A stretch of 64,000 nucleotides of DNA from Lachnospiraceae bacterium (GCA_015057585.1 SVEF01000002.1:62001-126000), one strand, 5' to 3'. Numbered from the stretch's first letter, positions 31,898-41,043 are shown. Translations and numbers: made by a program. Notes: a model not told the origin generated them from the letters alone.

Positions 31898-33835
31898 ATG
31901 AAAAGAACTGCAGTAAAGAAGAAGGGGCGGAAGAATAACAAAATGAAAAAGAAAGAAAAGAAACCATTTCCAAAGAGGATACTGCATTACCTCGGCAGGC
32001 ATAAGTGGGCATATCTTGGCGGAATTATTACGCTTTTTGTAGTGGATTATCTGAATTTGTATATTCCGGAATTTACCGGATATATTGCAGACGGTCTGCT
32101 CTATGAGACGATGGACTGGAACGGAGTGCTGCACTATGTAGTTCTGATTTTTCTGGTGGCCATCGGTCTGATGACCGGACGATTCTTTTGGAGATATTTT
32201 ATTTTCGGAAGCTGCCGTAAAATTGAATGTGAAATCAGAGAGGATCTGTTTTCTCATTTGACCGGGCTTTCCATGGACTTTTATAATACACACAAAACCG
32301 GAGACTTGATGGCGTATTTTACCAATGACTTAACGGCGGTACGTTCAGCAGTCGGCATGGCCGTTATCTCGACATTTGACGCGGTGATTATGACCATCAT
32401 GGTATTGATTAAGATGATTCTCCATGTAAATCTGGAACTTACCGTGTTAGCAGTGATTCCGCTGCTGGTTATTTTGTTTGGCGGAATTTCCTACGGCCGT
32501 GCCATGAAGCGCCGCTATGAGGACAAACTGCAGGCATTTTCCAGATTGTCCGATGAGGTACAGGAAAGTATTTCCGGCATCCGTGTCATCAAGGCATTTG
32601 TACAGGAGCGTCAGGAACTGAAATCGTTTGCAAAGGCAAACAAAAACAATAAAGACATGAATATGAGAGTAGTGAAACTGCACGCTATCGTGATGCCGCT
32701 TTTGGATGTGCTGATTGGTTTTGCCAGTGTGATTACCTTATTATATGGCGGTTATCTTGTGGTAGAAGGCGAGATTTCCGGAGGACAGTTTGTAGCATTC
32801 AACCAGTATATCGGTATGCTTGTGTGGCCGATGATTGCAGTGGGTGACAGTATCAATACCTTCTCCCAGGGCATGGCATCCATGAGTCGGATTCAGAGCA
32901 TTTTTGATGCGCAGCCGGAGATTAAGGATACGGAAAAAACCGACAATTCCATTGAAAAGTTAGAGGGCGGGATTGCAATTTCCGGATTGAATTTCCGTTA
33001 TAAAGAAGCGTTACCGGAAGTACTTTCTGATATTTCCGTCCGTGTTCCGAAGGGAAGTACGCTTGCAATTTTGGGACGAACCGGAAGCGGTAAGACGACA
33101 ATGGCAAACCTGCTGCTTCATATGTATAACGTAGAAGACGGCATGATTTCGTTTGACGGACGGGATATCAATGAAATTCCGCTCGGAGTACTCAGAGAGC
33201 AGATTGCCTATGTGCCGCAGGACAATTTCCTGTTCTCTGACACCCTGCAGACGAACATTGCGTTTGGAGTAAGAAAGTTCCGGGAACTTCCGCAGAAAAA
33301 GGTAAAACACAAACTCTTCCTTAGTAAAAAGGAGAGTCTGGATGCTTATATGGAGCAGGAATTGGCAGAACGTGAAAGCGTGGCAGACCGGGTATATGAT
33401 GACCTCGGTGAGGTGCAGGAGGCTGCTAAGATGGCATGTATCCATGAGAATATTATGGATTTCCCGAAACAGTACTCTACGATGGTGGGAGAGCGCGGTG
33501 TGACGATTTCCGGCGGACAGAAGCAGAGAAGTTCGATTGCAAGAGCGCTGATGAAGGATGCGCCGATTCTGATTTTAGACGACTCCCTCTCTGCGGTAGA
33601 TACCGATACCGAAGAGAATATTTTGCGGAATTTAAAGGAAAACCGCAAAGGAAAAACAACGATTATTATTGCACACCGTATTTCGACGATTCAGAATGCC
33701 GACCATATCCTGGTGCTTGATGAGGGCAAGATGGCAGAGTACGGCACGCACGAGGAACTGATAGAAAAGGACGGTATTTATGCCCGTCTTTATGAGAAAC
33801 AGCAGCTGGAACAGCAGCTGGAGACTACAGTGTAG
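31898..33835 (+). CDS. ABC exporter half-transporter, first subunit (degenerate ATP site)
   Basis: 645 residues: six membrane helices (residues about 30-330) and an ATPase domain. Walker A is GRTGSGKTTM and the signature is canonical (ISGGQKQR). The residue after Walker B is Asp, not Glu (ILILDDSLS), as in the degenerate subunit of heterodimeric exporters such as TM287/288 or BmrCD. An insertion of about 50 residues lies between the Q-loop and the signature (KKVKHKLFLSKKESL). It probably exports drugs, lipids or peptides with the next gene. The start is uncertain: GGGAGG lies about 12 bases before the ATG at 31898, and an ATG at 31943 is also possible. Confidence 0.9.
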   Translation: MKRTAVKKKGRKNNKMKKKEKKPFPKRILHYLGRHKWAYLGGIITLFVVDYLNLYIPEFTGYIADGLLYETMDWNGVLHYVVLIFLVAIGLMTGRFFWRYFIFGSCRKIECEIREDLFSHLTGLSMDFYNTHKTGDLMAYFTNDLTAVRSAVGMAVISTFDAVIMTIMVLIKMILHVNLELTVLAVIPLLVILFGGISYGRAMKRRYEDKLQAFSRLSDEVQESISGIRVIKAFVQERQELKSFAKANKNNKDMNMRVVKLHAIVMPLLDVLIGFASVITLLYGGYLVVEGEISGGQFVAFNQYIGMLVWPMIAVGDSINTFSQGMASMSRIQSIFDAQPEIKDTEKTDNSIEKLEGGIAISGLNFRYKEALPEVLSDISVRVPKGSTLAILGRTGSGKTTMANLLLHMYNVEDGMISFDGRDINEIPLGVLREQIAYVPQDNFLFSDTLQTNIAFGVRKFRELPQKKVKHKLFLSKKESLDAYMEQELAERESVADRVYDDLGEVQEAAKMACIHENIMDFPKQYSTMVGERGVTISGGQKQRSSIARALMKDAPILILDDSLSAVDTDTEENILRNLKENRKGKTTIIIAHRISTIQNADHILVLDEGKMAEYGTHEELIEKDGIYARLYEKQQLEQQLETTV

Positions 33836-33851
33836 AAAGGAGCCGGATCAG

Positions 33852-35621
33852 ATGAAGAAGAAACATTTACAGGAAGATGCTTCCGTACAGGGCTCCGTGT
33901 TTCTGCGGTTGTTGAAATATGCGGCCCCTTACTGGTGGCAGATGGCGCTTTGCCTTTTGTTTGTACTGGGAATCACTGCGCTTGAAATTTACCGGCCGAT
34001 GCTGACCGGTGAGGCAATTGACTTGTTTGCCAAGTCCGCGGACTTTTCGGAAATAGCGGATATTGCTGTGATTTACGGTGTAGTGCTGGTGCTTCTGTTC
34101 GTATTTAACTTTTTGAACACCTGGATTTTACAGTTGACCGGACAGACCATTATTTATAACATCCGTCAGGAACTGTTTGCACATATTCATAAACTTTCCA
34201 TGCGTTATTTTGATATTACTCCGGTCGGCAGAATTGTCACCAGGGTGACCAATGACGTAGAGGCTTTGAATGATATGTATACGCAGATTCTGGTGCGTCT
34301 GATTAAAAACGTGGCAAAGATTGTCGGACTGGCAATCATTATGCTGCGTCTGAATGTCCGTCTGGCACTCCTGGCATTTTGTCTGTTGCCGCTTGTGATT
34401 TTTCTCACGGTGGTATTTAAGAGAATTTCAAAGACGACATACCGTATTGTCCGGACGAAACTGACAGCGCTTAATACCTATCTCTCGGAGCATATTTCCG
34501 GAATGAAGGTGATACAGATTTTTTCCAGAGAGCATGAAAAGGACATGGAATTTAAAAACCGTGCAAGGGATATGTATCATGCCAGCTATCGTGAGATGAT
34601 GGTATTTGCCATTTTTCGTCCGCTGATGTATATCCTGTCGGTTGTAGCGCTTTGTATTATTCTCGGTGCAGGCGGTTATACGGTTTTGGAAGGAACGATT
34701 TCATACGGCGTCCTTTATATGTTCACCAACTATATCAGTTCTTTTTTTGAGCCGATTCAGGAACTGGCGGAACAGTTTAGTACACTGCAGTCTGCAATGG
34801 CCTCGGCAGAGAAAATTTTTACGATTTTAGATGAAGAGCCAATGGTGATGAATCCGGAGCATCCGGTGGAACTGGGAGAAATCCGTGGCAAAATCGAATT
34901 CGATCATGTCTGGTTTGCTTATTCCGGAGAAGACTGGGTTTTAAGGGATGTCTCCTTTACGATTGAGCCTGGGCAGAGTGTTGCCTTTGTGGGCGCTACC
35001 GGTGCGGGAAAGTCTTCGATTCTGAACTTAATCGGAAGATATTATGATGTGCAGAAAGGCCGTATTACGATTGATGGTGTAGATATCAGGGAAATGAGTA
35101 CCGATGAACTGCGCAGTGCCATCGGGCAGGTACAGCAGGATGTTTTTGTATTTACCGGAGACGTAAAGAGCAATATCCGTCTGAAGAACGATTCCATTAC
35201 AGACGAGGAAGTAAAAGAGGCAGCAAGATACGTAAACGCCGATTCGTTTATCGAACAGTTGGAGCACGCATATGAGGAAGAGGTAACGGAGCGCGGTGCC
35301 ACCTTTTCCGCGGGTCAGAGACAGCTTCTTTCATTTGCGAGAACACTTGCATACGACCCGTCAATTTTGGTGCTGGATGAGGCAACGGCAAACATTGATA
35401 CGGAAACGGAACTTCTGATTCAGGAAGCCCTGCAGAAACTGATGGAGGGCAGAACAACGATTATGGTAGCTCACCGCCTTTCCACCATTCAGCATGCGGA
35501 CAAAATTATGGTTATGCATAAAGGAAAGCTCAGAGAGAGCGGCACGCATCAGGAACTGCTGAATATGGACGGAATTTACAAGAAATTGTATGAACTTCAG
35601 CTGAAGGGTGCAAATTCATAA
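33852..35621 (+). CDS. ABC exporter half-transporter, second subunit (catalytic Glu present)
   Basis: 589 residues with six membrane helices and an ATPase domain. Walker A is GATGAGKSS and Walker B is followed by the catalytic Glu (ILVLDEATA). The signature is altered to FSAGQRQ instead of LSGGQ. Together with the first subunit this gives one normal and one degenerate ATP site, the pattern of heterodimeric type IV exporters. The ATG at 33852 follows AAAGGAG by about nine bases. The frame upstream overlaps the first subunit and is not used. The pair is followed by a separate promoter for dapA. Confidence 0.92.
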   Translation: MKKKHLQEDASVQGSVFLRLLKYAAPYWWQMALCLLFVLGITALEIYRPMLTGEAIDLFAKSADFSEIADIAVIYGVVLVLLFVFNFLNTWILQLTGQTIIYNIRQELFAHIHKLSMRYFDITPVGRIVTRVTNDVEALNDMYTQILVRLIKNVAKIVGLAIIMLRLNVRLALLAFCLLPLVIFLTVVFKRISKTTYRIVRTKLTALNTYLSEHISGMKVIQIFSREHEKDMEFKNRARDMYHASYREMMVFAIFRPLMYILSVVALCIILGAGGYTVLEGTISYGVLYMFTNYISSFFEPIQELAEQFSTLQSAMASAEKIFTILDEEPMVMNPEHPVELGEIRGKIEFDHVWFAYSGEDWVLRDVSFTIEPGQSVAFVGATGAGKSSILNLIGRYYDVQKGRITIDGVDIREMSTDELRSAIGQVQQDVFVFTGDVKSNIRLKNDSITDEEVKEAARYVNADSFIEQLEHAYEEEVTERGATFSAGQRQLLSFARTLAYDPSILVLDEATANIDTETELLIQEALQKLMEGRTTIMVAHRLSTIQHADKIMVMHKGKLRESGTHQELLNMDGIYKKLYELQLKGANS

Positions 35622-35649
35622 CCGGGACGAATAGATTAGTACCGGAGGT

Positions 35650-35679
35650 TTGACAAAGCAGGTGCGGCAGTGATACAAT
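35650..35679 (+). promoter_or_regulatory. Promoter for dapA-dapB
   Basis: TTGACA, 18-bp spacer, TACAAT, 59 bases before the dapA start. The leader is too short for a lysine riboswitch. Confidence 0.75.
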
Positions 35680-35738
35680 AATCGGAAACAGTGAATTATT
35701 TGCAGATGCCGATACGGCAGCGAGGAAGGGGAATCGAT

Positions 35739-36623
35739 ATGGCAGTTTTTACAGGTGCCGGTGTAGCGATTGTTACACCATTTAAAGAAAACGGAGACGT
35801 AAATTACGATAAACTCGGCGAGATTATTGATTATCAGATTGAAAACGGAACAGACAGTATTGTGATCGTAGGAACAACGGGAGAGGCATCTACGTTGTCC
35901 CATGAAGAGCATGTGGAGTGTATCCGTTATGCGGTAGAAAAGACAGCAAAGAGGGTTCCGGTTGTGGCAGGAACGGGCTCAAACTGCACAGAGACAGCAA
36001 TTTACCTTACAAAGGAAGCAGAAAAAGCAGGTGCAGATGCAGCGCTCGTTGTAACGCCTTATTACAATAAGGCAACACAGAAGGGACTGATCAATCACTT
36101 TGGCACGGTGGCAAAGTCTACCAACCTGCCGATTATTCTCTATAATGTTCCGGGAAGAACCGGATGCAACATTCTTCCGGCCACGGCAGCTGCTATGGTA
36201 AAGGAATATGACAACATTGTCGGCATGAAGGATGCAACCGGAAATATGGCACAGTCGATTGAAACAATGGAGCGTTGCCAGGGCGATATCGATTTGTATT
36301 CCGGTGAGGATGGCTTGATTGTTCCTTTGATGTCTATCGGAGGAAAGGGTGTCATTTCCGTGCTTTCTAACGTGGCACCGAGAGATACGCATGAAATTTG
36401 TGCAAAATATCTGGCAGGAGACGTAAAGGGCAGTCTGGAACTTCAGTTAAAGTATTTGCCGTTAGTGCGTGCATTGTTTAGCGAGGTAAATCCGATTCCG
36501 GTAAAGAAGGCCATGAACCTTATGGGCATGGGAGTTGGACCGATGCGTCTGCCGCTCACAGAAATGGAACCGGAAAATGCAGCAGTGCTGCTTGCGGAAC
36601 TGAAGAAAGTCGGATTGGTATAA
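35739..36623 (+). CDS. dapA: 4-hydroxy-tetrahydrodipicolinate synthase
   Basis: This enzyme condenses pyruvate with aspartate semialdehyde, the first committed step to lysine and diaminopimelate. It has 294 residues. The Schiff-base Lys is in GMKDATGN (residue about 163), the Tyr in LYNVPGRTG and the Thr pair in GTTGEAS. The chosen ATG (MAVFTGAGVAIVTPF) has GGAAGGGG before it. The frame upstream is open but has no homology. dapB follows after 23 bases. Confidence 0.96.
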   Translation: MAVFTGAGVAIVTPFKENGDVNYDKLGEIIDYQIENGTDSIVIVGTTGEASTLSHEEHVECIRYAVEKTAKRVPVVAGTGSNCTETAIYLTKEAEKAGADAALVVTPYYNKATQKGLINHFGTVAKSTNLPIILYNVPGRTGCNILPATAAAMVKEYDNIVGMKDATGNMAQSIETMERCQGDIDLYSGEDGLIVPLMSIGGKGVISVLSNVAPRDTHEICAKYLAGDVKGSLELQLKYLPLVRALFSEVNPIPVKKAMNLMGMGVGPMRLPLTEMEPENAAVLLAELKKVGLV

Positions 36624-36646
36624 AGTAAGTACATCGGAGGCAGTTC

Positions 36647-37402
36647 ATGACAAGGATTATTATGTGTGGCTGTAACGGCAAAATGGGCCGTGTCATCAGC
36701 CAGCTTGTAAAAGAAGACGAGAACGCAAAAATTGTGGCAGGAGTCGACATTTCGGGAGAAGGACCGGAGGGTTATCCGGTATTTAAAAGCATTACGGAAT
36801 GTGACGTAAAAGCAGACGTAGTTATTGATTTTTCTGCACCGGCGGCGCTTTCGGAGATATTAACAGCCGGCACACAGAGAAATCTTCCGTTGGTGCTCTG
36901 TACCACAGGTTACGGAAGCGATGAACTGGAACAGATTGCAGAAGCGTCAAAAAAGGTGGCAATTCTCCGTTCGGCAAACATGTCGCTTGGTATCAATTTG
37001 CTGTTTTCTTTGGTACAGTCTGCAGCAAAGGTGCTTGCTGAGGCAGATTTTGATATCGAACTTGTAGAAAAGCATCACAATCAGAAGGTGGATGCTCCGT
37101 CCGGTACGGCCTTGGCGCTTGCCGATGCCATTAACGAGGCGCTGGAGCATGCTTATATTTATAAATATGACCGTTCCACGGAACGCGTAAAGCGCGATAA
37201 GAAAGAAATCGGAATCAGCGCGGTGCGTGGCGGCAGTATTGTCGGAGAGCATGAAGTGATTTTTGCGGGAACGGATGAAGTTATTGAGATTAAGCATACC
37301 GCATACTCCAAAGCAATTTTCGGAAAAGGTGCTGTGGCAGCGGCAAAATTCCTTGCGGGGAAACCTGCCGGAATGTACAGTATGAAAGACGTAATTGAAT
37401 AA
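36647..37402 (+). CDS. dapB: 4-hydroxy-tetrahydrodipicolinate reductase
   Basis: This NAD(P)H-dependent enzyme performs the second step of the dap pathway. It has 251 residues. The nucleotide-binding loop GCNGKMGRV is at the N-terminus, and the substrate site EKHHNQKVDAPSGTA carries the catalytic His and Lys. An acidic residue after strand 2 (VDISGEG) suggests preference for NADH, as an inference. RBS CGGAGG is seven to eight bases before the ATG. It is the last gene of the dapAB operon and is closed by a clear terminator. Confidence 0.96.
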   Translation: MTRIIMCGCNGKMGRVISQLVKEDENAKIVAGVDISGEGPEGYPVFKSITECDVKADVVIDFSAPAALSEILTAGTQRNLPLVLCTTGYGSDELEQIAEASKKVAILRSANMSLGINLLFSLVQSAAKVLAEADFDIELVEKHHNQKVDAPSGTALALADAINEALEHAYIYKYDRSTERVKRDKKEIGISAVRGGSIVGEHEVIFAGTDEVIEIKHTAYSKAIFGKGAVAAAKFLAGKPAGMYSMKDVIE

Positions 37403-37410
37403 GAAAAATA

Positions 37411-37449
37411 AAGAAGGCGGTGCATTCGGCACCGCCTTAATTATATTTT
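37411..37449. terminator. Bidirectional terminator between dapB and the Ig-like protein
   Basis: Perfect 10-bp stem AAGGCGGTGC / GCACCGCCTT with loop ATTCG. T-rich runs follow it on both strands. Confidence 0.92.
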
Positions 37450-37466
37450 TGTTGCGCTAAGATTAG

Positions 37467-38294
37467 TTAGTTGGCATTGTCTGTTTCAGACACTGCGTTC
37501 TCGGAAGTTTTACCAACGGCATTTAACTTCTTTAAAAATGCCTCGAAACTAATACCCTGTAAATTCTTTAACAGTGGGTCTGTTGTTGTGCTGCTGGCAC
37601 TGCTCTTTGGAACGGAGGATGGTGTAGGAACCGCGGTTTCTCCTTCTTCAAGAGAAGTAGCAAGCTTTGCCTGCTCCTGTGCTGCAAAGGTTCCCTGAGG
37701 AACTACGATTACTTTGCATGCAGCAAAACTTCCGTTATCAATCTGTGCAAATATGTACGTTTCACCTACGGTTCTTCCGGTAACCCGACCGCCTGCACTC
37801 ACGGAGGCGATGAGCCTGTTATAACTGGAAAAACGCGGAACCTCTACGGAAATAATCGGCTGAATGATACGTTTTAACGTATAACTTTCACCAACTTCCA
37901 ACGTAATCTGCAGTTTTGTAAACTGAATACTGATAGCTGGCGGGCCGACCGTAATCCGACAAGGAAGTACTGTAACAACAGAGTCACCTTCGGAAATTGT
38001 AACTAAAATGGTGGTAGTGCCGACTAAGTTGGCATAGACAACACCGTTTTGGTCAACCGAAGCAACTGCTGGAGAAGAAGAACGGAAACTCACCGTCTGG
38101 TTCTCTGACAGATTGTAAACGTAAACGGAAAAAGAATTTCCTCTTACGATGGTCTGGGCATTAACATTCAATTTGATTTCTTGAGTTTCATCCGCGTGGG
38201 CTACAGTAGTAGATCCCATGAACGGCTGAGTGATCCCAAGGAAAAGAAGCAAGCCAAAGATAAAAAAACCTTTAAAATAACCTTTTAGCCTCAT
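37467..38294 (-). CDS. Secreted Ig-like (BIG2) protein
   Basis: A 275-residue secreted protein. The signal peptide (GFFIFGLLLFLGITQPF) ends near VAHADE. Two bacterial Ig-like repeats follow: residues about 40-115, with VRGNSFSVYVYNLSE and SSSPAVASVDQNGVV, and a second at residues about 120-200, with LEVGESYTLKRI and ASVSAGGRVTGRTVGETYI. A Ser/Thr/Pro-rich C-terminal tail has no anchor motif. It is likely released or loosely attached to the wall, and its binding partner is unknown. RBS GGAGGAAAA precedes the ATG. It diverges from the response-regulator gene and shares a 215-bp upstream region with it. Confidence 0.8.
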   Translation of the reverse strand: MRLKGYFKGFFIFGLLLFLGITQPFMGSTTVAHADETQEIKLNVNAQTIVRGNSFSVYVYNLSENQTVSFRSSSPAVASVDQNGVVYANLVGTTTILVTISEGDSVVTVLPCRITVGPPAISIQFTKLQITLEVGESYTLKRIIQPIISVEVPRFSSYNRLIASVSAGGRVTGRTVGETYIFAQIDNGSFAACKVIVVPQGTFAAQEQAKLATSLEEGETAVPTPSSVPKSSASSTTTDPLLKNLQGISFEAFLKKLNAVGKTSENAVSETDNAN

Positions 38295-38377
38295 GGCTTT
38301 TCCTCCTAACTCAATAATCCTGCGTCACATCCTGTCACCAGGATACCATTTCTTTTTGTCAGAACAATGGCAAAACC

Positions 38378-38404
38378 TTGACATTCGGGTGACATTTGTT
38401 ACAA
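38378..38404. promoter_or_regulatory. Candidate response-regulator binding repeats
   Basis: TTGACATTCGG GTGACATTTGT T-ACA: two TGACATT units at 11-base spacing plus a third related TTACA. This resembles the TTNACA direct repeats bound by PhoB/PhoP-type regulators. It lies between the Ig-like gene and a PhoB-family regulator gene, so it may serve either or both. Confidence 0.4.
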
Positions 38405-38447
38405 ATGTATGACTTCCTGCGGACACAATTTTTCCATACAATCAATC

Positions 38448-38476
38448 TTGTGTTCTTGGGCATTTTACGTTAAAAT
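38448..38476 (+). promoter_or_regulatory. Promoter for the two-component operon
   Basis: TTGTGT, 17-bp spacer, TAAAAT, followed by GAAAGGAGGAAG at 38493-38504 and the ATG at 38510. Confidence 0.6.
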
Positions 38477-38509
38477 AGAGACAGAAGTTTCCGAAAGGAG
38501 GAAGTTAGT

Positions 38510-39202
38510 ATGCAATACATATTGATTGCAGATGATAATCCGGATATTACAAGTATTTTGTCGTTATATGCACAAAAAGAAGGTTTTGAACCTGTGGTAG
38601 CTGCAGACGGTGAGGAAGCAGTGCGCCTGTTTAACAAATATAACCCCGTTGTTGTTCTTTTGGATGTTATGATGCCGAAGGAGGACGGCTATGAGGTATG
38701 CCGTAAAATCAGGGCAAAGTCGGATGTGCCGGTAATTCTGGTTACTGCCCGCGGAGAGGATTTTGAAAAAATCATGGGTCTGGATATCGGAGCGGATGAT
38801 TATATCGTGAAGCCGTTTAGCCCGAGTGAAGTGATGGCGCGCGTGCGCGCCGTGCTCCGCCGCATGACAAAAAATGAAAAAGAATCCAATGCAAATGTTC
38901 TTCGGGTGGCAGATCTGGAGATTAATTTAGAGGAGTATACACTGTCTATCGGGGAAAAGAAAATGTCCCTGACAAAGAAAGAAATCGAGACGATGTGGAC
39001 GCTTGCCAGCAATCCGAATAAGGTATTTACCAGAGATAATCTTTTGGACAGTCTTTGGGGATTTGATTATTTCGGTGATCCGAGAACCGTGGATTCCCAT
39101 ATCAAGCGTCTCCGCGCAAAACTGGACGCAGTAGAACATCCGGGCTGGAATATCAAGACCATCTGGGGCGTCGGCTATAAATTTGAGATTGTTGAGAACT
39201 GA
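38510..39202 (+). CDS. OmpR/PhoB-family response regulator
   Basis: A 230-residue regulator. The receiver domain (residues 1-118) has the acidic pair near the start (ADDNPD), the phospho-accepting Asp in VVLLDVMMP (residue about 51) and the Lys in DYIVKPFSP. A winged-helix DNA-binding domain (residues about 130-228) ends in the usual RTVDSHIKRLRAKL and IWGVGYKFE. It pairs with the kinase that starts 23 bases downstream. The signal and regulon are not shown by the sequence. Confidence 0.95.
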   Translation: MQYILIADDNPDITSILSLYAQKEGFEPVVAADGEEAVRLFNKYNPVVVLLDVMMPKEDGYEVCRKIRAKSDVPVILVTARGEDFEKIMGLDIGADDYIVKPFSPSEVMARVRAVLRRMTKNEKESNANVLRVADLEINLEEYTLSIGEKKMSLTKKEIETMWTLASNPNKVFTRDNLLDSLWGFDYFGDPRTVDSHIKRLRAKLDAVEHPGWNIKTIWGVGYKFEIVEN

Positions 39203-39225
39203 TTTCGTACAGGAGCGTGGGAAAT

Positions 39226-40713
39226 ATGGAAACAGAACGGCATGGCAACCCGAAATATAACCGGTTGTTTGTTAAGACCTATCTGAGTTTTGCAGCAATT
39301 ACTGCGGTATTTGCCATCTTACTCGGTGTGCTTTACATGCGTATGTATGAGAATGCCACGATTGAGAATTTTGAATCGGAGTTAACAAAGCGTGCAGAAC
39401 GAATTTCGCTCAAGTGCTCAGATTATTTTGTGGTCCAGCATATGGAAGAAGCAATCGAAGACTGGAGAGAATACGTTATTTCCGTTGTAGAAGAAGGAAC
39501 GGAATTTTGGTCGGTGTCCAATCCGGACGCAAAAAATCCGTTAAATGAATATCTCGCGGTAGGACTGGATTTGTCGGTGCTGAGCACGGAATATGTAGAA
39601 GTGGCACAGCTGGCATTTGAAGGTGAGACAGAAATACGAACAGAATACAGTAAATATCATGATTGCACTGTGGTTACGGTCGGCGTACCGGTACGTGGGT
39701 ATAACGGAGAGGTGGCCGGAGCTATTTTGTTAAATGCACCGGTAGAGACGCAAAGGGAGATCGTGGCAAGCAGCTGGTCGATGATTCTGGCCAGCGGCAT
39801 GGTAGCGCTTCTGGTTGCGTTTGCACTTGCAATTCCGTTTGCAAGAAATTTGACCAAGCCAATCGGAACGATGCGTTCCACTGCACTTCGTCTGGCTGCA
39901 GGTGACTATGAAGCAAAAACAGGCGTTGTTTCGCAGGATGAAATCGGAGAGCTGGCGTCTACCATTGACTTTCTGGCAGATAAGCTTGCGGAAAATGAAA
40001 TTGAGAGAAAAAATATTGAGCAGATGCGTTTTGATTTCTTTGCCAATGTGTCCCATGAACTTAGGACGCCGATTACGGTAGTGCGTGCGTATGCGGAATC
40101 TTTGGTGGATGGCATGGTGAGGGACGAAGAGCAGGCACAGCAATACTATCTGCGTATGCTTTCGGAATGTCAGAGCATGGAGCGTCTGGTAGGCGATTTG
40201 TTGTTGCTGTCCAAAATGCAGAATCCGGAATTCATGGTAGAAAAAGAGCCGGTAAATTTACAGCAGGTATTTCACGATCTGAAACGTACAGCTAAAGCAA
40301 TTGCGGATGAAAAAAATATTGAAATTGTAGTGAAACAGCCGGTGATGCCGTGTACGATGCTCGCAGATTACGGGCGCCTCCGTCAGATGTTTTTGGTTAT
40401 TGTAGATAATGCGATTAAGTTTTCCTACGAAAATTCCAGTGTCTACATTACGTTGGAGGAAACGGCAAACAGTATTCGGGTCACCATCCGGGATGAAGGG
40501 GTCGGAATCTCGGAAGAAGAACTTCCGAATATTTTTGAAAAGTTTTATAAATCCAAGCTCCGTCAGAATGCAAAGGGTTCCGGTCTGGGACTTTCCATTG
40601 CCAGACAGATTTGCTGGAAGCATGACGGGACCATCGAAGTGGAAAGTAAACAGGGAGAAGGAACCACATTTATCTTTACTTTCCCGAAAATGGAAGAATT
40701 AAATGCTTGCTAA
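39226..40713 (+). CDS. Membrane sensor histidine kinase
   Basis: A 495-residue kinase. Transmembrane helices lie near residues 20-40 and 183-205, with an extracellular sensor of about 140 residues between them that looks Cache-like (VTVGVPVRGYNGEVAGAILL). HAMP, then HisKA with the phospho-His in FFANVSHELRTPITV, and a HATPase domain follow, with NAIKFSYEN, DEGVGISEEE and GSGLGLSIAR boxes. The frame can start at a GTG at 39217, but AGGAG (39211-39215) fits the ATG at 39226. It is co-transcribed with the regulator before it. A 6S RNA gene follows. Confidence 0.94.
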   Translation: METERHGNPKYNRLFVKTYLSFAAITAVFAILLGVLYMRMYENATIENFESELTKRAERISLKCSDYFVVQHMEEAIEDWREYVISVVEEGTEFWSVSNPDAKNPLNEYLAVGLDLSVLSTEYVEVAQLAFEGETEIRTEYSKYHDCTVVTVGVPVRGYNGEVAGAILLNAPVETQREIVASSWSMILASGMVALLVAFALAIPFARNLTKPIGTMRSTALRLAAGDYEAKTGVVSQDEIGELASTIDFLADKLAENEIERKNIEQMRFDFFANVSHELRTPITVVRAYAESLVDGMVRDEEQAQQYYLRMLSECQSMERLVGDLLLLSKMQNPEFMVEKEPVNLQQVFHDLKRTAKAIADEKNIEIVVKQPVMPCTMLADYGRLRQMFLVIVDNAIKFSYENSSVYITLEETANSIRVTIRDEGVGISEEELPNIFEKFYKSKLRQNAKGSGLGLSIARQICWKHDGTIEVESKQGEGTTFIFTFPKMEELNAC

Positions 40714-40735
40714 ACGGCATACTATATAGTAAAAT
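40707..40735 (+). promoter_or_regulatory. Promoter of 6S RNA
   Basis: TTGCTA, 17-bp spacer, TAAAAT. The -35 overlaps the end of the kinase gene, and transcription would start near 40742. Confidence 0.6.
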
Positions 40736-40741
40736 ATCAAT

Positions 40742-40941
40742 AGATATTTTTGGTGCATTATCCTAGGGTGTGCGACACTCTCTGTTATTTTGAACCTACA
40801 TTTCTTTCAAAGGGATTCCAATATTTTTAAGTGGATGTCAGGCCTCCTTTGTCAGTGGAAGGCAGAAGCTTAAGTGAGGTTACCCACCTAGCTTAGCTAG
40901 GAGTCAAAATACGAGAAACGGCATTTTGGGATAATGCAAAA
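40742..40941 (+). ncRNA. ssrS: 6S RNA
   Basis: About 190-200 nt. The closing stem GCATTATCC (40755-40763) pairs with GGATAATGC (40929-40937). Conserved Firmicutes 6S segments are present: GGGTGTGCGACACTC, GAACCTACATTTCTTTCAAA followed by GGGA, then GTCAGGCCTCC and, near the 3' side, AGGCAGAAGCTT and GGTTACCCACC. 6S RNA mimics an open promoter and binds the sigma-A RNA polymerase in slow growth. It was identified from recognised sequence pattern and fold, without a covariance search. Confidence 0.87.
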
Positions 40942-40954
40942 GAAAAGAGCAAGC

Positions 40955-41042
40955 CTGAGTACATAAGAAACGGGGAGTACATAAGAGAACTCACAAAAGA
41001 CAGCTTACAAAGGACAGCTTACAAAAGAGGGTTCACAAAAGA
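40955..41042. repeat. Tandem array of six 14-bp units
   Basis: Units are CTGAGTACATAAGA (40955-40968), a 4-base gap, GGGAGTACATAAGA, GAACTCACAAAAGA, CAGCTTACAAAGGA, CAGCTTACAAAAGA and GGGTTCACAAAAGA, each exactly 14 bases. The common pattern is YACAWAAGA. It sits between the 6S RNA and the terminator of the minus-strand gene. It has no spacers and is not a CRISPR. Confidence 0.8.
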
Positions 41043-41043
41043 G

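Noticed and set aside
35622-35738. Lysine riboswitch before dapA
   Set aside because: The leader after the promoter is under 60 bases, much shorter than a lysine riboswitch.
40955-41042. CRISPR array
   Set aside because: The 14-bp units are directly adjacent with no spacers, and no cas genes are present.
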